DNA of 64,000 bases from CAYNWT01 sp964450955 (GCA_964450955.1 CAYVFI010000017.1:1-64000); one strand, 5' to 3'. Counted from the stretch's first letter, positions 33,899 to 43,931 are shown. Notes: generated from the sequence alone by a model not told the origin. Numbers and translations are program-made.

Positions 33899-35296
33899 AT
33901 GAGATCACGACAGATCATCCTGACATGGGCCGCTTTCATTGGTGCGCTTGCTGCATTTGGCAGCAACGCGGCAACCGCACAGTATCGTCCTGTGCCCCAG
34001 CAGTATCAGGAATACCACAAGCCCCATCAGTATCTACCGGGCTACTCAGTCACCAGTAACGAAGTCGTCCACGCGCCGAACTTCGACGACCCGATGTGTA
34101 GTGAGTGCGACGCGTGTTCGGGCCACCACGGGAAACCGTTGCTGACACTCAACGACCTCTACCACCAACAGTTGGCCCCACGCGTCTGGGGACCGCCGTT
34201 GCTTGGAGCGATCAAGGATCTATCCGGGATCAATCGGTACAACTACCACTTTTACGGCGGTGCTGAGTTCATGTGGTGGACGACAAATTCTCCGTCCATT
34301 CAACCGCTTATTACATCCAGTCCGGCCGGGACAGACCAGGAGCTGGCGACAGTGCTGGGTCAAAGCTCAACGTCGACTGTGTTTGGTGGAGAACTATTTG
34401 AGGATCAACGACACGGCGGCCGCTATACGGGTGCGTTCGTTTTGGACGGTCAGGAACGGGTGATCATCGAAGCCGTTTACACCTTGATTGGTGACGACGA
34501 ACTTTTCGCTCGCGGTGACGCTTCAACAGCCAGTGCTATTGGGCGTCCGTTTTTTAATTCATCAATCAGCGAAGATGACGCTCGTCTGATCGTGTTTCCC
34601 GACTTTGTAGATGGCCGAGTCGATATCCGCGGTGATACAAAGTTCAACACATTCCAGTTGGCTCTACGAAAGGCCATGGGGAGTGTGCTTGGGGCCAACA
34701 CGGACTACACGGTTGGTTACCGTCGAGCCAAGCTAAACGATTCGCTTGAGATCTTTGATGTGACGAATTCACTTTCGGGTCCGACGGCTGGTTCTCGCTT
34801 TGAAGTGCGGGACACGTTTCAGACAAGAAACGACTTTGATGGTGTCGACCTTGGAATGATTATGCAGTGGCGTCGGTCTGATCGGCTTTCGTTTGATCTG
34901 CTGGGGAAAATCGCACTCGGCCGGTCGCAGTCGACAGTTCGTATTGACGGCCGGACCATTACTCGCCCGGCAGGTGGCGATCGAACGGGAACAGAGGGCG
35001 GCTTGTTGGCTCAGACAACAAACATCGGCGTGTTCAGAGACTCGGGTTTTTCAACGCTGTTCGAACTGGGGGCCACGTTGCGGTATCAGTTCCATAAGAA
35101 TGTGCAGGGAACCCTGGGTTACACATTCTTGTCACTCACGGATGTCGCCCGCGTGGCAGACCAACTTGACGACGCGGTGAATACTTCTCAGTTTGGCGGC
35201 GGTGCGCTGGACGGCGATCCTCGTCCGAGCTTCCGCATGCGACAAGGCAACTTCACTGCCAACGGTCTGCGGCTGGGTGTCCAAATCCTCTTTTAG
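33899..35296 (+). CDS. BBP7-type outer-membrane beta-barrel protein
   Basis: From ATG 33899 (AGAGGA upstream) the protein has about 465 residues and a signal peptide ending at A-T-A-Q. A Cys-containing head (M-C-S-E-C-D-A-C) leads to a region of amphipathic strands starting at Y-G-G-A-E-F-M-W-W and ending with a C-terminal L-G-V-Q-I-L-F, the usual outer-membrane closing strand. This is the planctomycete BBP7 barrel pattern. A role as porin or surface protein is likely; cargo is unknown. A 76-base repeat follows its stop. Confidence 0.82.
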   Translation: MRSRQIILTWAAFIGALAAFGSNAATAQYRPVPQQYQEYHKPHQYLPGYSVTSNEVVHAPNFDDPMCSECDACSGHHGKPLLTLNDLYHQQLAPRVWGPPLLGAIKDLSGINRYNYHFYGGAEFMWWTTNSPSIQPLITSSPAGTDQELATVLGQSSTSTVFGGELFEDQRHGGRYTGAFVLDGQERVIIEAVYTLIGDDELFARGDASTASAIGRPFFNSSISEDDARLIVFPDFVDGRVDIRGDTKFNTFQLALRKAMGSVLGANTDYTVGYRRAKLNDSLEIFDVTNSLSGPTAGSRFEVRDTFQTRNDFDGVDLGMIMQWRRSDRLSFDLLGKIALGRSQSTVRIDGRTITRPAGGDRTGTEGGLLAQTTNIGVFRDSGFSTLFELGATLRYQFHKNVQGTLGYTFLSLTDVARVADQLDDAVNTSQFGGGALDGDPRPSFRMRQGNFTANGLRLGVQILF

Positions 35297-35297
35297 G

Positions 35298-35373
35298 CAA
35301 CGCTCTGTTGTATCGGGATCCGGTGGTGGAGTGACTGGGGTTGGTGAGAGTACTTCCGGTTGAACGTTTTTTT
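35298..35373 (+). repeat. 76-bp 3'-flanking repeat, copy 2
   Basis: This copy starts one base after the barrel gene stop, with hairpin C-A-A-C-G-C-T-C-T-G-T-T-G, the G-T-G-A-C-T-G-G core and C-C-G-G-T-T-G-A-A-C-G followed by seven T. Position relative to the stop codon and length are the same as in copy 1 after prs. Confidence 0.75.
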
Positions 35374-35454
35374 GCTGGCCCGGACTTCATGATTGGCCCG
35401 GGCTGTACGTTTTGGTTGCTGACCCCGATCGCAGTTGGCGACTCGCCTCCGTTC

Positions 35455-35490
35455 AAAAATACAAACAGGCCGGGTCTGCACCCGGCCTGT
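35455..35490 (-). terminator. Terminator for the polysaccharide export gene
   Basis: A perfect 11-pair stem (35465-35475 with 35480-35490) around a C-T-G-C loop lies 43 bases beyond the minus-strand stop. Read on the minus strand it is followed by T-T-T-G-T-A-T-T-T-T-T. It may also stop plus-strand transcripts from the barrel gene. Confidence 0.82.
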
Positions 35491-35533
35491 CGTTTGGCCC
35501 TCGTCAATGGCTTGGTGTTACCCTCTGCCTTCC

Positions 35534-36895
35534 TTAGCGGAAGAGCTCACGTACGCCAAAGGTGAAGAATGTGACTAATGAGAAGTTGACGATCTCTTCA
35601 GTCGGCTTGTATCGAAGTACAAGGGTGTCGCCCGGCTTGACTAACAATCGTTGTGACGGGTTGTTCATCGCGGCCACCAGGTCAACTCCAATTGTCACGC
35701 TGCGACCATCATCCAGGGTTCGGAAGACATACAGCTGCGTTGGTGACGCAGCACCAAATCCGCCGCCAATCAGTGTCGCAGCGGAGCCTCCGCCCGAGGT
35801 TCGACCCGCTCCGCCGACACCTTGTCCGGCAACAGCGATTGCTCCCAGTACGTCGATGTCGTAGTCCCGTGGCAGAGGGAACTGTCCGCCAGCCAACAGG
35901 CCGCCGGTGTAGAACACTTCTGTGTCACGAGCTTCAATGTAGATAATGTCGCCGTCTTCAAGGATGACATCCTGCTCAGCAAACTGCGGCCTTTGTCCTG
36001 GAGGAAATCGCAGCGGGATCTGGATGGTCGATGGGTCGTCTGGCAGTGGCGGCGGGTTCATGCACTTGTCGCAGTCAGACTGAGCGTAGAACGAACGCTC
36101 AAACGCACCGGTATTGCGTTCGTTGGCAAGTCGTCGCCTCAGAATTTTGACTTCGTTCTTCGCGTTCAGGCCTGGTAGTCCACCAGTTTCTGCCAGAGCA
36201 TGCATCAAGTCGTTCTTGTAGGCTGGTAGATCCAGAACATAGCCAGAACCACTGCGGTCGGTTCCGCTGACTAGTTCTCTTTGCCCGTTAAGTTGCTGTC
36301 CACCGGCGAGTGCCAGTTCGTCGCTTCTGTCTTCCCGGATGACGATGACTCGCACCGTTCGCTCTTCCATAAGCGTCACGATGATTCTGTCTCGGCCTTC
36401 CTGAAGAATCTTTTTCTTGACGGTGTATGAATCTCTGACTTCTTCTTCGACCTCAGTCAATGTCATTCCGCGGACATCGATTGGATCGATCAGCGGTAAA
36501 GCTAAAGTTCCGTCATCCCGAACAGGAATTGGGAAACCAACCGCAGGTGGCAGGTCGCTGCCCGCTTCGGGGAAGCGAACGGGAGGGGCTTCGGCGACAT
36601 CTTCGGCTCCCTTGGGTGGAAGAATACCTTCGATGTAAATGCCCAGCACATCGTCTGTGTCCAGGCGATACGAGTCAGGCGACTCCTGCCCCAGTCGGTG
36701 CAGTTCGAGCTCCTGGTAGTTTGCTCGCGGTTGAGCGAGAAACTGCGGCGGCAGCCTGTTAGATGGAATCGCGTTAATTGGCGAGAGCAGCGAGGTGCAG
36801 CCGGGTAGGAATCCGATCAGGCAGATAAAGCTGATCGAAGCGACCCGTCTTCCCAGACGAAACTCTCTCGTGTTGTTGCAGTCCGTTGCGTTCAT
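35534..36895 (-). CDS. Polysaccharide export lipoprotein, Wza-like
   Basis: The 453-residue protein has a lipoprotein signal with lipobox L-P-G-C33. A Poly_export domain follows (Y-R-L-D-T-D-D-V-L-G-I-Y-I...D-G-T-L-A-L-P-L-I) with the G-M-T-L-T-E-V-E helix. Later come SLBB-like parts, including D-G-D-I-I-Y-I-E and a Gly-rich segment near residue 370. The C-terminus ends in a helix-like stretch after G-D-T-L-V-L-R-Y. It would form the outer-membrane channel for the polysaccharide made by the locus at 38956. It is longer than E. coli Wza (379 residues). Confidence 0.87.
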   Translation of the reverse strand: MNATDCNNTREFRLGRRVASISFICLIGFLPGCTSLLSPINAIPSNRLPPQFLAQPRANYQELELHRLGQESPDSYRLDTDDVLGIYIEGILPPKGAEDVAEAPPVRFPEAGSDLPPAVGFPIPVRDDGTLALPLIDPIDVRGMTLTEVEEEVRDSYTVKKKILQEGRDRIIVTLMEERTVRVIVIREDRSDELALAGGQQLNGQRELVSGTDRSGSGYVLDLPAYKNDLMHALAETGGLPGLNAKNEVKILRRRLANERNTGAFERSFYAQSDCDKCMNPPPLPDDPSTIQIPLRFPPGQRPQFAEQDVILEDGDIIYIEARDTEVFYTGGLLAGGQFPLPRDYDIDVLGAIAVAGQGVGGAGRTSGGGSAATLIGGGFGAASPTQLYVFRTLDDGRSVTIGVDLVAAMNNPSQRLLVKPGDTLVLRYKPTEEIVNFSLVTFFTFGVRELFR

Positions 36896-36970
36896 GTCAG
36901 TCTCACTGAAACTCAGTGTGTGTACTTCCGGGAAGGAAACTCGATCCGTCGAGATCCCGCGTAGCTGGCC

Positions 36971-37723
36971 CTATTTGGAAACTCGATTCAGGGTCTCTCG
37001 TTCGAGAGCGTCCAGTGATTCGAGAAGATCTTCTTCATCAAACGATGTGGATGTGGCATCAAGCCCAGGCCTGTCAAGCGACGGCGCGACTGGTGCGTCG
37101 ATGAGATCCTGGGTACTCAGATCAAGATCAACACCTTCAGGTGTGCCTGATTCAAGCTTGGGTGCTACTGGCAGGCTTTCGTAGTTCCCATCCTGATCAA
37201 GAGTTTGAGGAGTCATCGAATCCTGCACCGGTGTTGGTGCGACGTTGCTGTTGTACGAAGCCTGGAATTCTCTGTTGAACTCCTCGTACTCCGGACCCTC
37301 TGGCACGATGGTTTGGATCTGGTAGTTGCCGCCAACCTGCGTGGCAGCGGCCACACCCATTGGGTAACCCTGATACCAGGCAGCGACACATTCGGCACCG
37401 GTCGAGTTCTGGTATCGCCATCCCCAGTATCGCGAGGACGGAACCACCGGCGTGCAACCGTCGCCGCCCAAAGCCGTGCTGCAGTAGCCTTCAATAAACC
37501 CGCGACGGTAATCGCAAAGTCGCTCGCAGCCGCACTGATCGCGGCACTGCATCCAGACATACCAAGCCTGAATGGTGGCTCGCTTGCGAGCGATGTGTGA
37601 ATCAAGGCAGTGTGAGTACTGATAGCCCTGGTAAGAACTATGGCACCCAATTGAACTGAAAGTGATCGCGACCGTGGCGAGCACCCCCAGGATCTTGTTC
37701 TTCGGGGTCTGTATCCGTGACAT
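36971..37723 (-). CDS. Cys-rich lipoprotein of unknown function
   Basis: The 250-residue protein has a lipoprotein signal (F-S-S-I-G-C27). Its N-terminal half is rich in Cys and aromatic residues (W-M-Q-C-R-D-Q-C-G-C-E-R-L-C, Y-C-S, C-T-P). The C-terminal half is acidic and low in complexity. No family is recognised. It lies 75 bases upstream of the export lipoprotein on the same strand and may be co-transcribed, which would tie it to polysaccharide export. Confidence 0.6.
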   Translation of the reverse strand: MSRIQTPKNKILGVLATVAITFSSIGCHSSYQGYQYSHCLDSHIARKRATIQAWYVWMQCRDQCGCERLCDYRRGFIEGYCSTALGGDGCTPVVPSSRYWGWRYQNSTGAECVAAWYQGYPMGVAAATQVGGNYQIQTIVPEGPEYEEFNREFQASYNSNVAPTPVQDSMTPQTLDQDGNYESLPVAPKLESGTPEGVDLDLSTQDLIDAPVAPSLDRPGLDATSTSFDEEDLLESLDALERETLNRVSK

Positions 37724-38105
37724 TGCTCAATTCCGTAATGTAAGAGCTAACCAAGCTGTCCTAATGGACCTGCTTGAGATGGTTTGGCCTGTCGTCGGGG
37801 ACAGACCTGTCCGTCTGGAATTAAGGTTTCGGCCACGTAGTCCGGTTACTCTGACCGTTTCGACTTTGCGCCGGATAACGGGATGAACCGAATTGACCTG
37901 AAAAATAGATGTTCCCGTTAGAACCCGCACAAACCCACATTGTGACTTAAAGCATTGTTGTGAAATGATTTACAGCGTTTTTGGTATTGGTCACTAAATG
38001 GCCAGATAGTAGTTTGCAACGACTTTTCAGATTGGGTAACCTTGAGTATCGGGCTGTTCGCCGTTTGCGGCGCCGGAATATGTATCGAGAAGTTGGAGTT
38101 TAAAG
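37724..38105. other. Divergent intergenic region
   Basis: This AT-richer gap of 382 bases lies between the lipoprotein gene (minus) and a secreted protein gene (plus). It should contain promoters for both. A small C-G-C-C-G / C-G-G-C-G hairpin lies near 38060-38072. I could not settle on promoter boxes, and no gene is supported. Confidence 0.4.
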
Positions 38106-38789
38106 ATGGTTCGGATGCGACCAGTTGTTGGGCTGATGATTGCTGGAGTGTGTGCGTGGGTTTGGGCTGATGCCTCCTTCGCGAATCGCACTCAGGATCT
38201 TGGGCCTGCTTCAATGCCCACTCCCGAAGCAGTGACCGCTGAAACAGCGGTAGACGAAGTCCCAACTCCTCCCGTTGTGGTTGCGACACCGGGTTCCGCT
38301 GAAGCGGCGTCTGGGATTGGCGAGATCTCTACCCGCCTTGCCAGCCTGACTGCCGATTACCAATGCGGTTCTGTTGACTGCTCGACCGCAATGGCTCAGG
38401 TTGATCAGTGCGTGCAAACGCTCGACACGCAGTACCTTGGCTGTGACTCAATGCCGGCCTGGCAAGATTGCCGAAACCAATGTGTCGAGTTTCAATCGAC
38501 CCTTCCCTGCTGCGAGGAAACTGTCATTAGCGACGTGCTGATCAGTGAAGAAATTATCGGCGAACAGATTATCGAACCAATCCCGATGGCTGAAGCTTGC
38601 CTGCCAGCCTGCGAAGGTGCTCCATTCAGCGACTATGGAAGTTGCGGCGGCGGATGCGGCTTCGGTGGCGGAGGCGGCGGTGGAGGATTCGGCGGCGGCG
38701 GACTACTTGGCGCCGGCCTCGGAGCAGCGGCACTTGCCGTTGGTTTGGCTGACGACGATGGTGGACGACGAGCCTACGACGGAACCTAA
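38106..38789 (+). CDS. Small secreted Cys- and Gly-rich protein
   Basis: The 227-residue protein has a signal peptide ending near S-F-A-N. A mid region follows with about ten Cys in C-x(n)-C pairs (Y-Q-C-G-S-V-D-C, D-C-R-N-Q-C, P-C-C). It ends with a Gly-rich run (about 178-205) and a hydrophobic L-G-A-G-L-G-A-A-A segment. GGAG seven bases upstream supports the ATG at 38106. No family is recognised. It sits just before the exopolysaccharide locus but has its own terminator. Confidence 0.6.
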   Translation: MVRMRPVVGLMIAGVCAWVWADASFANRTQDLGPASMPTPEAVTAETAVDEVPTPPVVVATPGSAEAASGIGEISTRLASLTADYQCGSVDCSTAMAQVDQCVQTLDTQYLGCDSMPAWQDCRNQCVEFQSTLPCCEETVISDVLISEEIIGEQIIEPIPMAEACLPACEGAPFSDYGSCGGGCGFGGGGGGGGFGGGGLLGAGLGAAALAVGLADDDGGRRAYDGT

Positions 38790-38841
38790 ACCAAGTTGTG
38801 AGAATTGGGTATTCAATGCCTGACTCTTCTGTATACTGACT

Positions 38842-38872
38842 AAAGGCCTGCTCATTCGAGTGGGCCTTTCTC
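38842..38872 (+). terminator. Terminator before the exopolysaccharide operon
   Basis: A stem of A-A-A-G-G-C-C with G-G-C-C-T-T-T plus an inner C-T-C / G-A-G pair is followed by C-T-C-T. It lies 53 bases after the small secreted protein gene. Confidence 0.75.
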
Positions 38873-38955
38873 TGTTGCGGGCCACGGAACAGGATCGTTC
38901 CGAACTGCAGCATGGATTGCTGGGCAATTAGGCGTTCAACCCGAGTTCAGCAATC

Positions 38956-41499
38956 ATGTGTCGCGAAAGCTATGCTGAGATAGCCGCACGTATCGTCCTG
39001 ACTGTCGCTATTTGCGCGATGTCATGGGCCTTCGGCGGAGTCGAGTCCATTGCAAAGCTGTGGCTTGCAAGGTCGGTTGGACTGGCTGCCGTCTTAGTAC
39101 TTCTGGCGAAACCTTCGCTAAGCCTCGGAGCACGCGCCCTGCCTGCTGTTTGGCTGGTCCTACTGGCTGCGGTCGGGATTGGCTTTCTGCATCTGGCACC
39201 ACTCGATACAAACCTGGTTGAGGGCATCTCGCCGCATTCCATCGCTTTAAGGTCCGAGCTTGGAGCGGTCGTTGAAGAATCCTCAAGACTAACCATTGCA
39301 GAACCTGAGACCCGCAGAGACTTGTCGTTGCTGCTGCTCGGGGTCGCCGCGTTCTGCATCGCGTCCCAGGTATTTCAGACCGTCGCCAGTCAGTTATTCC
39401 TGTGCTTCTCCGTGGCGATTAACGGAGCAGCCCTGTCGATATGGGGCCTGATCCAGCAATTGAATCATCGGAATGATTTACTTCCGGGAATCCCCTGCGA
39501 AGTGAATTCAATTATCTTCTCCACGTACGTCAATCACAGCAGCGCGGCCGGCTTCCTGAATATGTGCCTTGGGGCCACGACCGGTCTGTTGCTTTGGCGA
39601 TACCGTTGGTCTCCCAACAACACTGAATCGCTGCCGGCGTCCAGAATTGTCGGCGACTTCTTCCGCAGTCTGACTCCTGTCTTACTGCTGCTCATTGGGA
39701 TAACAACGTTGTTGCTAGCCGCGCTTGGCTCAAGTCTGTCGCGAGGCGGGTGTCTTGCGACTGTCATTTCGTTTGCCATTGTTACCTTGTTGGTCATGCG
39801 ACGGAAGTCGAAGTCGGTCGGGTTTAGTACAACGGTCATCGGCGGGACGATTGGCGCTGCCGCATTGATTTGGCTTGGGTTTGCCGGCCCGCTTGCCAGT
39901 CGGTATGTCTCGGTCGTCGGCGAAGACGGCGTTGTAAATGACAGCCGAATAGGTCATTGGTCTGACGGCCTTCGCGCGGCTGAGAACTTTTTGACGGTTG
40001 GCAGCGGGCTGGGAACTTATTCGTCCGCCTATCTGACTGTTGAGGAAAATGACAATCCGCACTGGTTCAGGCACGCCCACAATCAGTATCTCGAAGCACT
40101 GGTCGATGCCGGGATTCCAGGCCTTCTACTATTGCTGACTGCAATTGGGATGGTGGCCTTCGCAGCCTGGCACCTGTCAACACAGCGGGAAGTCGGCGTG
40201 CACTCATGGTTCGGCATCGGTGTAATCTTCGTGATGTCATCACAGGCGATTCATGCCGTGACTGACTTTGGGCTGTACCTTCCGGCCAACATGCTTTTGT
40301 GCGCGGTCATGGGCGGAGCTGTCTCAGGGACTGCGGCAACCACCGGCAAGTCCTGGCTGTTGCGAATGCCGATGTTCATGTCTCGGCCTGTTGTCTGGAA
40401 TATCGCAATCTTCGCCGGCTGCGTGTTCGCGTTGAATCATTTCCGTGGTGCAGAGGCTTCGGCGAAGAGTCTGGTGCAGACACGGTTAGAGATGAGAACC
40501 GTGAATCGCGCGGGTGTGGAAGAAACGGAAGCGGCTCTCAAGCTGCTGCGGCAAACCTCCGCGAACGATTCAACCAACGCTGATGTCCATTTCCGGATAG
40601 CCCGGCAACTACTCCTGCGATATCAGGCCAAAGCGTTTGAGGTCTTGCGGAACAACGATGGCCTCGCAAAATCCGACGCTGAGCTCTGGAAAAGAGCATC
40701 GGCAGAGCAGCTGCACGCCACATTGGTAAACCTGTCGGCAGAAGATCGCAAACGACAGGTGGCTGCTTTGATGACTGAACCTGCAGTCATGGAAAGTCTG
40801 GTCGCAGCACGACAGCACTTACTGAGTGCCAGACAATGCAATCCATTTCGCCCACGGATTCATGTCTACCTGGCCATTCTGGCGCCGTTGTTTAATGAGT
40901 CCGACTTACCGCACCTGGATCGAGCCGATTCATTGTCGCAAACTGATGCAGAAGCCAACTTCGGTTGCGGATTGCTACACCTGCGGGCAAACAGAACAAC
41001 CCGCGCAATTGAGTCGTGGAAGCGTTCTCTGTCATTCTCGCGCGACTATGTAGATCTGGTTCTGTCTATTGGTCGTACTCGCCTGGATGATGAAATTCTG
41101 GCCAATGAAGTGATGCCTGAAGACCCCGTTCTTCTGCTTCGTGTTGCCGAAAGTAAACACAGAATCAGCTCTGAATCGCGATTGGCCAGACTCCTGGCGA
41201 CACGCGTACTGACCATGGAAAACAAACGAACTCCGCAGGAATCAGACTACTACCGAGGCCGGGCAGCAACCCTGCTCGGAAAAGAGACTCTGGCTGCAAA
41301 GCACTTTGGGAACGCGGTTCGCTTAAGTCCCAATCAGTCGGAATGGCGGTACCGTTACGCTATCGCTCTGAACAAGTCAGGACAGCTGGCCGAAGCGGAA
41401 GAACAACTTCAGTGGTGCTTGGGTGTCTACCCCGGCAATGCGAAATATCAACGGTTGATGCAAACTGTTAAGAGGAGGAGTGAGGCAAGTGAACTCTGA
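38956..41499 (+). CDS. O-antigen ligase/polymerase family protein with TPR-like tail
   Basis: The 847-residue protein has about ten membrane helices in the first 500 residues. The conserved H-A-H-N-Q-Y-L-E loop, typical of the WaaL/Wzy O-antigen ligase family, lies near residue 374. The last 300 residues are soluble and helical, with TPR-like repeats (A-E-A-N-F-G-C-G-L-L-H-L-R-A-N-R and A-A-K-H-F-G-N-A-V-R-L-S-P-N). It would polymerise or attach glycan outside the inner membrane. It starts the exopolysaccharide operon; the autokinase gene begins inside its end. Confidence 0.85.
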   Translation: MCRESYAEIAARIVLTVAICAMSWAFGGVESIAKLWLARSVGLAAVLVLLAKPSLSLGARALPAVWLVLLAAVGIGFLHLAPLDTNLVEGISPHSIALRSELGAVVEESSRLTIAEPETRRDLSLLLLGVAAFCIASQVFQTVASQLFLCFSVAINGAALSIWGLIQQLNHRNDLLPGIPCEVNSIIFSTYVNHSSAAGFLNMCLGATTGLLLWRYRWSPNNTESLPASRIVGDFFRSLTPVLLLLIGITTLLLAALGSSLSRGGCLATVISFAIVTLLVMRRKSKSVGFSTTVIGGTIGAAALIWLGFAGPLASRYVSVVGEDGVVNDSRIGHWSDGLRAAENFLTVGSGLGTYSSAYLTVEENDNPHWFRHAHNQYLEALVDAGIPGLLLLLTAIGMVAFAAWHLSTQREVGVHSWFGIGVIFVMSSQAIHAVTDFGLYLPANMLLCAVMGGAVSGTAATTGKSWLLRMPMFMSRPVVWNIAIFAGCVFALNHFRGAEASAKSLVQTRLEMRTVNRAGVEETEAALKLLRQTSANDSTNADVHFRIARQLLLRYQAKAFEVLRNNDGLAKSDAELWKRASAEQLHATLVNLSAEDRKRQVAALMTEPAVMESLVAARQHLLSARQCNPFRPRIHVYLAILAPLFNESDLPHLDRADSLSQTDAEANFGCGLLHLRANRTTRAIESWKRSLSFSRDYVDLVLSIGRTRLDDEILANEVMPEDPVLLLRVAESKHRISSESRLARLLATRVLTMENKRTPQESDYYRGRAATLLGKETLAAKHFGNAVRLSPNQSEWRYRYAIALNKSGQLAEAEEQLQWCLGVYPGNAKYQRLMQTVKRRSEASEL

Positions 41500-43858
41500 T
41501 TACCCAAGCGGACGGAACCCCGAAAAGTCTTCGCAGTCATCCGACGACACCATTGAGCTATTTGGTTTGCTGCGCCGCCGTCGCAAGCTTTTAATTGGCA
41601 CGTTCCTGCTGGGACTTGCCGCGGCGATTGGCTACCAAATGTTTGCCACGCGGTTGTACGAAGCTCGCATGGAGCTAATGCTCATGCGGCGTGACTCCAG
41701 TGTCCCCGCTAATGGTGTGGGAACTCAGGGCGAGGTCGATGGCTCGTCACTGACCAACGAGCTGCTTGCTACGCATATGCAAATGCTGTCCAGCCGAGCG
41801 ATCATCAAGGAAGCCATTGAGACTTCTCATCTGGACCAAATCCCCTCCGTTGTTGAAGCGCACAATGAGGGAGTTTCCGCTGTTGATTACATCAAAGAAC
41901 AGCTTACCGTCGATTCCGGTGGTGAAGGCAGCGCGCGGGACGCAAGCGTACTCATCGCAACACTGCGTGACCCATCCAAGAACGACTGCGCGACCATTCT
42001 GAATGCGGTGCTTGTCAGCTATCAAAAACACGTCAAAGCCAGCTTCACCGGTGAAAGCGACGCAGGGATTCAGGCGGTCGAACGATCACTTGAGAAGCTT
42101 AGTAAAGAACTGACTATCGCACAGGAAGAGTACCGTTTGTTTCGTGAAGGCACCCAGCTGCTATGGGACAACGACAAGACTCGCAACACCCACCAGGAAC
42201 GGCTTACGGTTCTTGAGGCAGATCGTCGCGACGTGCAAAAACGGATCTCCGAAACCAGCGCTCGTGCGGATGTGATCCGCGAAGTTCTGGCATCAAAGCA
42301 ACTGAGTGAAGTATCTGACTTTGAGCGGCTTGCTTTGCTGAGTGAGCGAGAGACACAACGGCTTAAGCTTTTGTTTGATGTCACAAAAGGTGACCCAAAC
42401 AGCGAGGAGTTTCAGGCCGATGGCCCCGTCCGCGCGGCGACTGCTAAGGCTCAGTACGAGGAGCTACTGACGCTGATGCTTGAAGAAAAATCATTGCTCG
42501 CCGACTTCGGTCCTGATCACCCTTTGGTCAAGGTTACCCGCGACAAGATGGCAGTCATGCGAACGTTCCTCGATGAAAACGCACCGAAGGCGGTTTCTGA
42601 TGACGAAAAAAAACGCATGGACCCGAAAGAGATGCTGGTGACCTACGAACGCCTGCTGTCAAACGACTTGCTTCAGGACCGTAAGCTTGAGAAGAATATT
42701 CAGGCTGAGATTGAGCGAGAGTCCGCTTTGGCTCGAACGCTCGCGTCCGACGAGCTAAAGGGGCAGACGCTTCTTGACAACATCGAAACGAAGAAGGAAC
42801 TGCAGAAATCAGCGATTAGGAATCTTGGTGAGATGTCACGAGCCCGTGACTTCGGCGGCTTCAAAGTTGATGTCCTGGCAGCCGCTGAACCTCAGGAAAA
42901 ACACGCCTGGCCGGATGTTCGTATCGTTGTCGCTCTTGGTAGCATCGGCGGTATTGTCCTCGGATTCATGCTGGCTCTATTGGCCGATCTGACTGATTCA
43001 ACATTCCGTAACCCAGACGATGTTGAGAACGTACTTCAACTGTCCGTCCTGAGTCACGTCCCGGTTCTGCCACCAAATCAAAATTGCGATCCTGATCTTG
43101 GAAACATCGTCCCCGAGATCTGCGTTGCCCATCGTCCGAAGTCCAAAGAAGCAGAAGTATTCCGTTCATTACGAACTTCCCTCTTCTTTACGGCGGCGTC
43201 ATCAAAACTGCAGACAATTCAGGTGACAAGTCCAAGTACGGGTGACGGAAAATCAACGGTAACCGCCAACCTTGCCTGCGCGATTGCTCGAAGCGGAAAA
43301 AAAGTCTTGCTGGTTGACTGTGACCTTCGCCGACCCCGTGTTGCTTCCATATTCGGAGTCACGCGTGAGGTCGGGCTGTCTTCTGTTCTCGCCGGTCAGT
43401 CAGAGATTCCCGACGTCATTAAGGACTCGGGCCTCGAGCATCTTTCCATTATGCCGGCTGGTCCAATTCCTCCGAACCCGGCAGAACTGTTGACTTCAGC
43501 GGCATTTGGAGACTGCCTTGATGTCCTAAGAACGAAGTATGACTTCATCATGCTGGATACGCCACCAATGCTGGCAGTGTCTGACCCTGGCATCATTGCG
43601 AACCACGCTGACGGCGTAATGCTGGCCCTTCGAATCCTGAAGAACGGACGAGGAGCCTCAATCCGAGCAAAAGAGCTACTGGAAGAACTCCAGGCAAACC
43701 TGCTGGGTGCGATTGTGAACTGTTCTACGCGATTCGCAAAGCACTACGGCTACTCAGACTATCGATACGACGAGAGCTATTCCTATCAGTATCGAGATAA
43801 CAAGTACTACGAGCAGGATCAAAAAGTCGGTTACTCACGAGCCAAATCAGAGGCATAA
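41489..43858 (+). CDS. Exopolysaccharide tyrosine autokinase, Wzc-like
   Basis: The 790-residue protein has a Wzz-type N-terminal part with a first membrane helix (about residues 30-52), a long periplasmic coiled coil, and a second helix at about 479-501. The cytoplasmic BY-kinase has Walker A S-P-S-T-G-D-G-K-S (about 580-588), Walker A' L-L-V-D-C-D-L-R-R-P and Walker B F-I-M-L-D-T-P-P. The C-terminal tail has a Tyr cluster (Y-G-Y-S-D-Y-R-Y...Y-S-Y-Q-Y) for autophosphorylation. Two GTG codons compete (41480 and 41489); AGGAGG spacing favours 41489. It controls chain length and export together with the Wza-like lipoprotein. Confidence 0.92.
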   Translation: MNSDYPSGRNPEKSSQSSDDTIELFGLLRRRRKLLIGTFLLGLAAAIGYQMFATRLYEARMELMLMRRDSSVPANGVGTQGEVDGSSLTNELLATHMQMLSSRAIIKEAIETSHLDQIPSVVEAHNEGVSAVDYIKEQLTVDSGGEGSARDASVLIATLRDPSKNDCATILNAVLVSYQKHVKASFTGESDAGIQAVERSLEKLSKELTIAQEEYRLFREGTQLLWDNDKTRNTHQERLTVLEADRRDVQKRISETSARADVIREVLASKQLSEVSDFERLALLSERETQRLKLLFDVTKGDPNSEEFQADGPVRAATAKAQYEELLTLMLEEKSLLADFGPDHPLVKVTRDKMAVMRTFLDENAPKAVSDDEKKRMDPKEMLVTYERLLSNDLLQDRKLEKNIQAEIERESALARTLASDELKGQTLLDNIETKKELQKSAIRNLGEMSRARDFGGFKVDVLAAAEPQEKHAWPDVRIVVALGSIGGIVLGFMLALLADLTDSTFRNPDDVENVLQLSVLSHVPVLPPNQNCDPDLGNIVPEICVAHRPKSKEAEVFRSLRTSLFFTAASSKLQTIQVTSPSTGDGKSTVTANLACAIARSGKKVLLVDCDLRRPRVASIFGVTREVGLSSVLAGQSEIPDVIKDSGLEHLSIMPAGPIPPNPAELLTSAAFGDCLDVLRTKYDFIMLDTPPMLAVSDPGIIANHADGVMLALRILKNGRGASIRAKELLEELQANLLGAIVNCSTRFAKHYGYSDYRYDESYSYQYRDNKYYEQDQKVGYSRAKSEA

Positions 43859-43931
43859 AGCACGAGCCTAAGTAGAGAGACTATCGCACTCCCCCACCTC
43901 GACGGTTGCGGGCCGACGAGAAGAAAAACGG

